DNA of 64,000 nt from Purpureocillium takamizusanense (taxonomy: Eukaryota; Ascomycota; Sordariomycetes; Hypocreales; Ophiocordycipitaceae), in assembly GCF_022605165.1 (NCBI RefSeq), contig NC_063074.1, forward strand, positions 1,639,501 through 1,703,500. Reading direction: 5' to 3'. Position 1 is the stretch's first letter. Each line of letters starts with the position of its first letter. The notes beneath the pieces were generated by a model that was given only the letters and a program-made list of their open reading frames with translations, was not told the origin of the DNA and made no database searches. Positions 34,228 through 46,049 of this stretch are shown here, in pieces. The translations under genes were made by a program, and so were the position numbers.

Positions 34228-37200
34228 CTGGCCGTGCTCGTCATACCTAGCTAGCAGATACGCGACCCGGACGAGCTGCGTGCGCGCGGCAGAAACAGAT
34301 GGTGTTGTCGACGGCGCAACGACAAGCAGTAGTTGCGCCGTGCTGCGCTACGAAGCACGCGTTGATCCTTGGCCGGCCCGTCTGGCGCAAAGGGCATCAC
34401 GATCCCCCTAGGTGCGGTGCGAGCAGCAGAGCACCTTGGCAGGCAAGCTAACAGCTGACAGCGCGAGCGGCGCGCAGAGCGGATGCTCCGCACACGCCCG
34501 GCCCAGCAATGGATGGCGTCCCTTATCCCCACTCCCATGGCTGGTCCAAATGTCGGGGAATTTCCAGGAGCACGGGAGCCAGCAGGCTTTGTGGAGGACC
34601 ATTCGGACGGCGCGCCAGTACCGACGACGGAGTGACATTTTTGGCAAATGAATCGAGGGCAAGCGCAGCACCACACCTGCGGGGAGGCCCTCATCATTGT
34701 TTTTGTTCGAGCTGCTGGAGTAGTAGAGAGGCATTTCCTTGCCTTCGGTCCCGTTCTCGCATGCTGGTGCCGGGGTTCGTCCCTTGCGCTTGCCTACAGC
34801 CTTGCTGCAGACTCGGACGCGTCGCGGTCCCGACCGACGGCCGGCGGCGGCGGCGCGACGACCAACAAAACACGCTCGGCCATTGTCCTGATATCCATCA
34901 GGTGCTCGTTGCGTCGTTGCACGTCAGCCGTGTCCACAGCAGCGCCGCCAGACACCTGCAGAGTCCGCATGTTGGCTTGGCGGCGGCAGCTGTGAAGAGT
35001 CTGTCGAAAAACTCTTCTCAGCCAGGCATAGGCTGTGGTGAGCGGCGGCGGCGGCGGCGGCGACGGGGGCGACGACGACGACGTCGTGGGTTGGGTAGAG
35101 AGAGGAAGCTGTCCCGAAAGCTGAATTGGCGAAAGTCTCGGTGGATGAATTGCCACTCTCGTGCCAGGTGAGGAGCCTGCAGGCCAAAAATGTGGCAGTG
35201 GCCGAGTCAAGGAGGGGACCACCTCAGACGACCCTTTCCGCGGGGGTGTGTGGCTCAACTGGCAGCAGCCACCCACTCACTGGCCAGCAGAGCACCTTCT
35301 TCGAAGAATGCAACGCAACGCCAATAATATCGTGCCGAGGTACCGAACGTAGCCAAGACACCTTAATTACTAGGTAGGTACCATCCAGAGGCCTACCCAT
35401 CATCGGACAGGCGGTCTTGGCGGCGCCGGCCCTGCCGTCCGCTCGTGGCCCACCGCTGGAGTCCGGCGCTGGAAGCCCTCCTGGACCCTCAGTGGCCTGG
35501 CCTGGTTCAGTCCAGCTCCAGCTGTTGACGGGCACCGTGCCGGTGGGCATGGAGCGGCCTCCAGTCCATGCTCCTGGTTCATGGTATCCAGTCGTTTGGT
35601 GTAACCACCGGCCCGACAGAGGCGCAGGCCGGCAGGTAGCGGTCGCCAACGACAGGCTCTACGTACCGCTTCGTCTCGGCAGAGCCAGGCCAACAAGGCG
35701 GCACCTCACCTCATGCAAGGAAAATTCGCCCCAAAATCCCGTTCCGTGAATCATGGCATTTCCTTCGCCCGTCTTGCTGCATCCGCCCAACTCCTTCCTT
35801 GCCTGGCTGAATCTCTCTGCATGCCCCCCCCTCTCGACCCGACCCTGCGCCTGCATCGGCGCATCGGCATTGGCATCGGCTCGTGCATCTGCATCCGCAC
35901 CGGCATCTGCGCAGGTCGGCGTGACCTGGCCTGACCGCCCGTGTCCGATGACGCTGTCCAACCGCACACAACCGTGTCGCTCACTGCTGCTGAAGGGCCG
36001 GCCGGGACCGTGAGACCAAACGACTGGGACGGCGCCACCGGCTCGGCATGTCAATCCAAGCGTGCCCCTGGAGCCTTGCGTCGATACCCTTGCGAGGGCC
36101 CGGCGGGATGACGACATGTTAGCATCGGATGCTGCCAGTCCGTGTTCTGTGATACCACATCTGCAGCGGGCGGTATTCCGCGCAGAGCCTCTCTTGTCCT
36201 CGAATCGCTGATAAGTCGACGGCGTCGAGGAAGTTCGCCACTGCCTTCAGCTGACTTCTGCAGCCAGTAGAGCTTCAACATGGCCACGCCCCTTCGATAC
36301 GACATCTGAGCATCTGGCACCTCCGTGTGCGTCGTATCGCCTCGAGAGCCCGGGGTCAGAATACCAAGCTTGGTTCATCTATTGGAGGATTCTTTGTCTT
36401 TGCAATCTTAGCTTACTCGCCTATAGATGATACCTGTCGGAAGAAAATTTTGTAATTGGACCAGCATGATATTGCGAGCCGAATGGGCCGTGTGGTTGAT
36501 ATCACGGGACGATTGGCGGGAGCCGCGCCATACTGTAGACAGCGACCACTCGCTGCAACGCCACGGCGACCGCAAACATCTCGTGCACGCTCGTCCGCAT
36601 TGCATCTTTGCTAGATAATATCAATCACGACGTCTGATGCCGACCTGCTTGGGCGACGAGCACAAGACACACTAGAGGCATGAATGAGAGACATGAGACA
36701 CTAGCCACGATGGTCGCTGTCTATTGAAACCAGCTCCCTTGCAATCTTGCCCTTGAATTGCTTGACACTGTATTATTCCAAAAAGTGGACTGTTGAACGT
36801 TTTGAGCGATTCTCGCCGCGTTCAGATCCTGCGTACAAGATGTGTTTGTATAACTCTGCCTCATGCACATCTAACCTCCGTCTGCACCAGACACCTATCG
36901 TCGTGACCCCCATTTTGACATGGCAGATGCCGCAGAGATGCGGACCAACGGGGCCCCACCTTCGTTTAGAATCAAATGGCGGTATCACGCGTAGTCGAAG
37001 CGCCCTGCGGCACCCCGTCCTCTGTGGTCAATGGACTGGAAGGGCCCGCGGGGGTCTTTCTAGCAGTCTATTGTCCACTTAAAATTGAAGGGGGCTAAAT
37101 GGCTTCTAAAATTGATCTCGCCAGTCGAGGGGCCATCCGAGAACCTGCCGTGAGGTCTTGCGCAGGGAGGGGCTCCTTCCCTCTCGTGGGGGAGTGACAT

Positions 37201-38228
37201 TCACGAGCGGATCCATAAGGCCCCTGCCTCGCTGGCTAGCAGCGGCTAGGGAGGCATCGTCTTACCGTGTAAATTACAAGTACAGGGCGGGCTTCCGCGA
37301 AGGCTCAGACCAATCGCGTATCGTAGGTACATGTCAGAGCAGGAAAAGGTAGGTAGGTACTAAGGTGAGGTAAGAACCCGTTCTTCCACCCGTTAAGCTC
37401 TGCAGGTGCAGCCGCCCGTCATTCCTGCAGCCATCATTCCTTAGCAGACAGTTCGCGCCTTCTCTCACATGCATGTTTCCTGGACGCCCCTTCCCGATCG
37501 GGAAGCCGCTGGGTTGCTTACCTGCAACGCCTGCCCTGCCTGCGAAACGTGGGATAGCTTGAGGCGCCATCTTCCTCATCAGGGGTCCAAGTCTGTTGCG
37601 CCGCCCAACCTATGCTGCCGCCACCGTCCCGTGATCCTTGGCCGCGCTGATGCCGCGCCATGGACAAGCTTGGTCTCGCCGTCATCATTGACAGCCTGTG
37701 AAAGCCGTAGCTTCGCTGATGCGACCCTAAGGCTTGCGGCATACATCTGTCGTAGGGTAGCCTTTGATGCTCTCGCTCCTGAGACATGTGCTCGCCCTCG
37801 AGCTCACAGGATATATTGACCTCTACGACATTTACAGCGCGCGGCGCCAACCCTTCAAAGAGAATGGTTGCCCTAGCCAAGTAACCGACTGCCGTCGCCC
37901 GCACAGAGCACTTCCTTGGGCGTAATCTCGAGCGTGTAGTCAAGTTCACAGGCTCATCTCAAGGGGCCTCTCCAACTTCGACCCCTCGTTTTTGTGTTGC
38001 TGAAATATCACCAAGAGGTGGTGCGCGCGTGAGCTTGTGTTTCATCTCTCCTTTGGCATTCATCCCTTCTCGCGAGCCCACGACCATGGACCATTGAAGT
38101 TTAAAAAACGACGTGAGTCCCGCGCACGAGAAAAGAATTACTCGCAGCGCCACGCCAGCTTCAATCTACAGCACTTTCACCGTCACTTAGTCCTCCCTCT
38201 GCATAAACATTACGTAACTGACGCTACC

Positions 38229-38894
38229 ATGCCTTCTCTGAAGCACTGCCTCATGGCGGCTGCCCTGGCCTGCCTGTCCCACGCCGACACCATCAAGATC
38301 ACTGCAACGAGCAAAACCACGTTCGACCCCTCCACTGTCCGAGCCAAGCAAGGCGACGTCCTCGAATTCCACTTCCAATCCCGAAACCACAGCGTGGTCT
38401 CGGGCGCATATGAGAACCCATGCTCTCCTCTGCGCCTCGGCACTGGCTTCTTCTCCGGCTTCGTGCCCGTCCAGAGTGGCGAGTCGGTGAGCATACATTT
38501 AAGGACGACAAACTGAGTCAGCTTTGGATCTAACACCTCTGAACAGAACCAGACATTCCGCGTCACTGTGACTAACACGGACCCAACGCCCTTCTACTCG
38601 TCACAAGGCGACGAGTGTATCAGAGGCATGGTTGGCATCATCAATCCCAGCGGCGACAAGACCCTTGAAAAGTACAGGAGCAGAGCCGTGACCCTGGCTG
38701 CCTCTGTTACGCCCGGCAACAACGCGTATGGCGGGGACATGGTTGATAACAACAACAACCCGGACAATATGGTCTGCACCGACAACAAGAACCCGCCCAA
38801 AAATGGGAACCCGGCCCGTGGGATGGCTGGTGTGCTCCAAGTGCCCATCACGTGTCTTCTCGGGGGCCTGAGCATGGCGGTTTGGATGGCATGA
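38229..38894 (+). CDS. Cupredoxin-like extracellular protein, probably GPI-anchored
   Basis: Exons 38229-38486 and 38547-38894 encode 201 residues. MPSLKHCLMAAALACLSHA is a signal peptide. The cupredoxin fold signature follows: 'TFDPSTVRAKQGDVLEFHFQSRNHSVVSGAYENPC' and 'NQTFRVTVTNTDPTPFYSSQGDECIRGMVGIINP'. The C-terminus ends in a hydrophobic stretch after small residues (GVLQVPITCLLGGLSMAVWMA), as expected for GPI attachment at the cell surface. Members of this family usually have FYC...HC-x3-GM. Here the first Cys is Ser and the His before the second Cys is Glu, so copper binding is doubtful. The NHS histidine, one Cys and the Met remain. The donor is GTGAGC and the acceptor CAG, in phase 0. 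Confidence 0.8.
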
Positions 38895-39533
38895 TCGATC
38901 GTTTGCCCTTGCGGTTGAGACGACGGTTTGGACGACGAATGAAGAGGGCGGGGATTTGGGAAAGCAGGATGCTACGACCTACAAGGTGCATCGTAGGTTC
39001 TAGCTAGCCATGTGTGGCGGTTGTGGCGGACGGTGACTTCAACGCTGCGGGTCAGGACCGTGACGAAAACCTACACTTCCTTGTACGACTAACTAGGGCA
39101 TTGGGCGCGCAGGAGTCTTGAGGCTTTTCGGCGTCTTTAATAATAATCCAATACAGCACCGCAACAAGCAGGTCAATTGATTGATTGATATTGATCTTGC
39201 TGGTTCCAACTTTTTGGCCACAGTGGCCGGGGTTGTGCGCGTACCGCTTAAACCGCGGGCCGACACGGGACTACTTCTAGACCCCGGGCCCCGTCCGCGC
39301 CCGCAGGCTCGGCACATCCACGTGGGCGCCATTCCGTGATCCCCGTGACGTCGTTTCACTTTTGACACCCGGTGCTCAGCTTCTCCTTCGCCCTCCCACA
39401 TGGCAAGCAGGGCTTCCCCAGGATACTCAGACTCTCCTTTTATCTCTCTCTTGCGCGCACACGCGGAATCGTTCCTGCTCCTCCCGTGAGGGCATCGCCG
39501 TCGTGTCCTCTCGTGCGCGCCGCTTCAGTCGCC
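38895..39533. other. Intergenic; promoter of the AFG1-like gene
   Basis: No gene is supported. Short 3' flank of the cupredoxin-like gene, then a C/T-rich leader before the ATG at 39534. Confidence 0.6.
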
Positions 39534-41384
39534 ATGCGGGGCGGCACGGCGCGCCATGCTCCCCTGCGCCGCCTGCAGGCGTCGGCCATGGTCGCCTTGC
39601 CGCAGGATGCGTCGCCTCTCAGGTCCTTCAGCTCGATACGTGTGGTCGCGCGACGACAATCGCTTGGCGGCCTCACCGGCGTCTCGCGAACACGCAACGC
39701 GAAGGGGTTGTTGGAACGAGCAAGGGTGCTCAACGAGGTCGCCCCGCGGCGGGGCTGGCTTCGGCCAAGCACTTTGCGCTTCTTTGAAAGCGAGCCGAAC
39801 AGAGGATCCTGGTGTACAGGACCGCTTCAGGAGTACGACCGGCGCGTGGATGAGGGCTTTCTGCGCGACGACGAGCATCAACGAGGTGAGTTTGCGCCCT
39901 CCCACCTCAACAGACCGCTTTTGCGCATCACTGACGGGGAGCGCCTCGCCTGGCAACAGGCATAATCCAGAGTCTACAGCATCTACACGATGAGCTGCGC
40001 GAGTACCACGCGCCTCCTGTCGTTCACCCGAGCCTTGACCAGCTCAAGCCCGCCAAGAAGTCCGTCTTCGCCTCCCTCTTCGGCAAAGGCGGGGGCGCCG
40101 GCGCCGGCGCGCAAGCCATCGGCGCGATCCCCCAAAACCTGCCGCGAGGCCTCTACCTTTACGGCGACGTGGGCAGCGGCAAGACCATGCTCATGGATCT
40201 CTTCTACGACACCCTGCCGGAATCGGTCAAGACGAAGACCCGCATCCACTTTCACAACTTCATGCAGCTTGTCCACAAGCGGCTGCACAGGCTCAAGGTA
40301 GAGCATGGCAGCGATATCGATGCGGTGCCTTATGTAGCTGCCGACTTTGCCGAGCAAGGGAACGTGCTCTGCTTCGATGAGTTTCAGTGCACCGACGTGG
40401 CCGACGCCATGATACTCCGAAGGTACGACGAAGCGACCTCGTTCTTTCGAATATCGTGTGGTTCAAACGGCCGCTGACTTCCTGCACAGATTGCTCGAGG
40501 CTCTCATGTCCCACGGTGTTGTCCTGGTCACAACGTCAAACCGTCTGCCCGACGACCTCTACAAGAACGGCATCCAGCGCGAGTCCTTCATCCCCGCCAT
40601 CAAGCTGCTCAAGAATCGACTGCACGTCATCAACCTCGACTCGCCGACCGACTACCGCAAGATCCCGCGCCCGCCGTCGGGCGTCTACCACACGCCGCTC
40701 GACCAGCACGCCGCGTCACACGCCGAAAAGTGGTTCCGCTTCCTCGGCGACTCGGAGAACTTTGCGCCGCACCCGGAGACGCAAAAGGTCTGGGGCCGAG
40801 ACATTTACGTCCCGCGCGTCAGCGGGCGCTGCGCCTGGTTCACGTTTGACGAGCTCATCGGCAAGCCCAAGTCGGCGGCCGACTACCTGGAGCTGGTGCG
40901 CTGCTACGACGCCTTCATCGTCACCGACGTGCCCGGCATGACGATCCACGAGCGCGACCTCGCGCGCCGCTTCATCACGTTCATCGACGCCGTCTACGAG
41001 GGCAACGCCAAGCTCGTGCTCACGCTGGAGAAGCCCCTGACGGAACTCTTTGTCTCGCGGGACGAGATTGCCGAGGCTTTGCTCGAAGGGGAGAGGAAGA
41101 TGCGAGCCGGAAAGGGAGGGGACGGCAACGCAAAAGCCCGGGAGAGGACCGCGGACGAGGTCCTGGAGGAGCACGAGCAGGGAGCCCCAATCGAGATCAA
41201 AGACTCGGGCCTGTTCGCCGGCCAGGAGGAGGCCTTTGCCTTTGCCCGCGCGCTGAGTCGCCTCTCCCACATGGAGAGCAAGCAGTGGGTCGAGCGCGGC
41301 ATGGGCCTGGAGAGCAAAGGCGGCAAGCAGGACCGCGACAACTGGTCCAAGACGAGGAGTCGGCAGATGGAAGATTCCATGTAA
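39534..41384 (+). CDS. AFG1: AFG1-family mitochondrial ATPase
   Basis: Exons 39534-39885, 39960-40422 and 40490-41384 encode 569 residues (yeast 509). The N-terminus is rich in Arg and Ser and nearly free of acidic residues (MRGGTARHAPLRRLQAS...RSFSSIR), a mitochondrial presequence. Walker A is GDVGSGKT at about 187-194. Walker B is VLCFDEFQ at about 250-257, then DVADAMILRR. The sensor stretch 'VVLVTTSNRLPDDLYKNGIQRESFIPAI' follows. AFG1/LACE1 proteins are AAA-related ATPases of the inner membrane that help degrade mitochondrially encoded cytochrome oxidase subunits. The Lys/Glu/Gly-rich segment after residue 470 is a lineage-type insertion. Splice phases 1 and 2, all consensus. Confidence 0.92.
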
Positions 41385-44300
41385 GCTTAGGGGTAGACGT
41401 GGTCGGTGGTACTAGACGGTACGCCGGAGTGGGCAGATTTGTCGTCTGTGTTTCTCATTTTGAGCGAGATTCGGGGGTGTTTGGGCGGACGAGGAGACGA
41501 GTCATCTCACTGGGCTTTTTTTCCCTTTTCATACACACAGCGATCTGCGTTCATAGACGAGCTATATATCACTCCGTAGAGAGGCGGAGCGGACATAACG
41601 GGGACGATGGAATGACCCCAAGACATGGACCATCTGATGGCCCAAACACGCTGGCCTTGTTTATCACGGTGCAGACGCTTTTTTCCGAGCCCGTGGGTCG
41701 CCTTTGGGTGTTCTGGGGGCACATCTGGGCCGATCCGGGTACGGGGCCGGTGGTGACGGACCGGGGGATCCGCCCCGCCCGTCCGTCCATCCGTCCGCCC
41801 GTCCGGTGCGGCGCGTTGGTTAAAAAGCGACCACCCTAGACCACCACCGAGCGAGATACGGAAGACTCGAAGCCAGCCACGCAGACGCTACGACCATGTC
41901 GCGGCGGTGGGTACGAACTAACTGACTTTGTACCAAGAAGGGCACGTACCCAAGAAAGGAAGCGCAACAGAGTTCAATAACTCGAGGAATGGTCGATTTC
42001 AAGTGTAGGTGCGGCTGGGCTTGCCGAAACGTGAGCTGGAAACCTTATTTTCCGCTATGGAACGGAAACACTGGGACGGGAGGCACCTGAGGCAATGCGG
42101 GCCACTACCGGAGGTGCCCCGAGCGCGCGGGCATAGCATCAAGAAATCCTCTGGATCCGATGACCAGGCCGGCGTTGCGCATCTACAACTTAGAACCGTT
42201 GGGGGATGTTGATAGGTGAGTGGCAAACAAAGTGAAACGAGATTCGGAGGACACCGGATCTGCGCGCGGGGCTGGACAAATAAGCCTTAGATAGCCGGCT
42301 GGCATTGCGGAAGGGGGCATTGCCCTAGATGCCACGGCAGCAGACAGATAGCTAGATTGGCTTTACATTCCACAGAGTTGACAATATCATAGTCACGTGT
42401 TTTTTTATGATGATCAGAGCACCATGTGTCCTCGCCTTGGGAGGTCTCCTCTGCGGGCCTCTGGCAACAACAGGTACGTAATGAGGAAGCATCACAGTCG
42501 CGAGGCTCTCTCTTCTTCCTAGCTGGCCCAAATTACGCCTGTCAGGCAGCGCGAGCAAAAAGAGACGCGACTGCCTAAAAAACAGGTCTCATATCGAAAT
42601 TAGAAGGCACCACTAGCCGGAGGCGGGAATAATCGTCCCCAGCTGCCCCGGCGCCCAAGTTTTTATCGGGCGTGTTTCAAAGGCCTGCTTAGCTCGCGCG
42701 ACGGGTTCGCAGCTTTACCCGACCGACCTTTCTCCTTTGAGGTGTTGGTTTGGAAGGCTCAGAGAAGAGGCGCGGAACGGAGCAGCTGTGGGGAGACATA
42801 ACACACAGCACCACACACATGCGCGCGCGGGCGCAAGTCTCGTGCCGGTGACGCCGAGGAGCCATGAGGGACCCTCCTCATTGCGCAAGGCTCATTGCGC
42901 AAGGGATAAGCCCGCCTATATTGCGCAGAGACAAGCATCGAGGCAGGGCGGGGTTGCCAAAGGAACGGGACGGGCGCTTTATGCAGGTACATACATGAAC
43001 GATTGCGTCGGTTGCTAGTCTAGTGAGAAAGTCGGTGAGATGACGATGGAAGACACATTTCTTACCTGGGGCTCTTGGGGACAGGGTCCCGTCCGTCCGA
43101 AGCTGAAGGAGGAAGTGATCGTGACCGCTGGTCGACCACTCGTCGCAGGTGTGCCCCAGCGCGCAGGTGCAGGCAGAAAGAAATGCAACGAAGTGGGAAC
43201 CGTGACGAGCAGCCCCTGTTGACGCTTGTTGGCGATGACAGGGCGGGAGAGGAGGAGCGGATGGCTCGGCCAGGGGTGCCCGCCCGCGATCAAGCCCAGG
43301 ATGCGGGCGATGACGGTTCAGGCAAGTCGAAGACGTTGGACGGTGTGCCTTGAGTCCGGCACAGCCCGTCTTCTGCAGACGCGGGAGGAGGGGCAGAAGG
43401 ATGAGGGGGAGGAGGAGCCATGGAGCGTCGAGGCAGCGAAGAACTGGCCAGATGGTGGTGGGTTTATATCGAAGCCATTGAATTTAAATGGTATTGGAAA
43501 AAGAAGCATTTGCGAAAGGGAGGGCTTCTTGGAAGGCATTGACGAGGGCGATGACTCGGGGATGGCGAGGATCGAGGGTGCAGGGCGCGAGGGTGAAGGC
43601 AGACGTGCGGCGAGCGAAGGGGCAATGACGACGGACTGTGGTACAGAAATCGCTGCTGCTGCTGCTGCTGCTGCTGCCGATGGTGGCTGCGTCGCGAGCA
43701 GCTGCATGAGGTGGCGCTGGCACAGAACGGCGACGACGGCAAGACGACAGACAACGACGATGGCGAAAGGGATTGATGATTGACCCACGCAACAAACGCT
43801 CGTTTGTGGCCGTGATGAGGGGGGTCGCGGGGTGGAGCGCACGGCCCCGCCCGGATTGGCTGCAGGTCATGCGCGTGCCTGGCTAGCAATCTCGTTTCCT
43901 GATCTGGGGCCAATCAAGCCCGACGGGTTCCTGGGGTGTAGTGGGGACCGTGCAGGCCGTGGTCCCCCTCCACCCCCTGCGAGGCCCCTGCGAGGGCCCC
44001 TGCGAGTCCCCATGGTCCCCTGTCCTGTCCTGCAAGGCACCGTGATGACGGGTGGTGGTGGTGGTGGTGGTGCTTTTACGGCCCAAGCTGTTCCGGGCTG
44101 GCTGGCCGGCTGGCTGGCTCCTCCCGACTTTTGCTGTGTTCGTGTTGCTGGGCAGTTCTCGCCGCCGCTTTTAGAGGCCGAGAGGGTGGTGGTGATTGCC
44201 GAGTGATGACATGCACCTTGTGCAGATACACTACGGTCGCAGTACAGTGCACGCTGCTGCATTGTGTTACTAGTGGTACAACGTACCTTACTAAATGGTG

Positions 44301-46049
44301 TCTCGCACAGACGACACCATGGCGCGCTCGCTGAAAGGGAGATGTTTGTGCATGCATGCGATGTCGACGCCGGATGATGCACCGCGCGTCAGCACAGGGC
44401 AGACAGAACAACAGCCCAACCAACTCTACTGCGCCTGTCTCCTGCTGCTGCACGGGCGCTCGGGAGCGCGCATTCAACAGTGCTACTTAGTGTCGCCGCC
44501 ATGAAACCGGCAGCCCAGGCCGAGGGCGCTGTCGAAGAGCTGGGAGACCCTTGAAACACGAAGAAAAATAAAATCAGATGACCTGCATACAGGATTATAG
44601 TATCGGGCGACAACGATCCTAGAGGAGTGTCTATCCTTTTGCAACGAGTACTTTATACGAGCCCTCGCAAAAGCTGCCCGTCCAGCATCGTACATACGTA
44701 TACTGTACAGTACAAATTATCCTCACATTTTTTTGCACAATGGGCCCGACCGCTCACCAATGGAATGCACAAACTCGTGCGCACCAACCGTCACAATGGA
44801 GCTTTCATGAGACAATAAGCCACCACCACCGGCCGGCCGACTGGCGTGATGGGATCGGGCACCACCACCACCATTTCACAAACACGAGGTGAAGGGAGGG
44901 CCGTTAGGGCGGCCCCCGCACCAAGCCGCTTACAGTGCGGGATCGTCCTTTGTTCCTGTTCAACCTCGACGGCGCCTCGACCCCTGCTCGCTCGCTCGAC
45001 AGACACACAAACATCCCATCCACTCGATCCCAGCAACGAAACGCCGGGCGGCACCGTTTGTCAATCAGACCACTGCACCTGTTCACTGTGCTCGCCCGCC
45101 CGTTCTCTCGTCAGATTGCACCGCTCCGGGGCAGCAATCCCCCCACGGGATAGCTCTCTGCCTGCCCGCTGACAGCCAGCGCCGCCGCGCCGCCCACCTC
45201 CAGCTAAGCTAATAAGCTAAGCTACGATCTCACCTCGCCCTGTCGGGTCCTCTCGGCGCCAAGGTGGTCCCAGCTCAGCGGTGCTCGTGCCCCTGTCCAG
45301 GCGTCCCCCCCCGTTCTGTCCACCAAAGCTTCCATCAAGCCCCATGTCCAGCTCGAGGTGCCATCCTGTCTGCGGGTTCCTTCTCTAAATCGTCTCCTCC
45401 TGCTCCTCCTCCTGCTCCTCCTCCTCCTTGTCCTCCTCCTCCCTCTCCCTCTCCCTCTCCTCTTCTCCACCCTCACCGTCCGTCCACTTCCGCTGCCACC
45501 TCACGCAACGCTCGTCCAGCGTGAAACCGTGGGTGTGTGCGTGAGCGCCGACGTGTGACTGTGTATACCAGCAGCGCTCCGATCCGTCACTCCCAGCTGC
45601 GTGTGCGCCGGTCCGCTCGTTCCGTTCATTCTCCCCGCCGTCGTTCCTTTTCCCAGAGCAAAGTCTCGGGCACCCGAAGCCTTGGAACAAAGCAGAGCAG
45701 AGCTTCAAGACTCGCCGTCGACCGTCCTTCGCGCATCACCGCCTTTTCTCGCTCGGCATCAGGTCCGGCTCGCTTTCTACCCTCCTTTGACAGGGCCCGA
45801 CGCAGTACAGTCTAGTATCACTAAACCCAGCCTGCGGGTCTGAGACAACCCTCGTTCACTCCCGACAATAAACACGCGCCGCGCACGATAGCGCACCCAT
45901 ACATTCGTTTCTCCCTCGACTTGGGATACCCTTGGCATTCCTGCCGCGTTCTGCGTCAAGTCCCCTCACTCTCCTGAGCGGCTGACGTTATATCCCCGCC
46001 CGCGCTTGACGAAAGTGTACTTGACGTTTCCTCCCGCCGCCTGGTCAAG
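41385..46049. other. 4.7 kb gene-free interval
   Basis: No supported gene. A GCT run at 43650-43678 produces a polyalanine frame on the minus strand that I do not accept as a gene. A GGT run lies at about 44050-44072, a palindrome TACTGTACAGTA at about 44703-44714, and a CTC/TCC tract at 45392-45470. The last kilobase is C/T-rich and is probably the long leader of the SH3 protein gene. Confidence 0.5.
45392..45470 (+). repeat. CTC/TCC low-complexity tract
   Basis: Interrupted CTC triplets, then CCCTCT hexamers. Polypyrimidine leaders of this kind are common ahead of transcription starts in filamentous fungi. Confidence 0.7.

Larger units (their letters stand above)
32350..38228. other. 5.9 kb gene-sparse interval upstream of the bZIP gene
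   Basis: No supported gene. The first kilobase or so is the likely leader and promoter of the bZIP gene. A GTGC/GCTC simple-repeat patch lies at 33156-33205, with a GGTACGTACGTACGG patch just after it. A tandem duplication occurs at 34155-34227, a GGC run at about 35041-35060, and a GCATCGGC-type degenerate repeat at 35847-35915. TAGGTA tracts occur at 35371-35380 and 37347-37362. Short overlapping frames show no family signal. Confidence 0.5.

Noticed and set aside
36600..37400. Slightly AT-richer stretch considered as a RIP-mutated transposon
   Set aside because: No long decayed transposase frame, terminal repeats or strong TA excess is visible by eye.
43318..43842. Minus-strand frame of 174 codons with a polyalanine run
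   Set aside because: The polyalanine comes from a GCT microsatellite. The rest is Ser/Pro-rich noise, with competing frames open across it.
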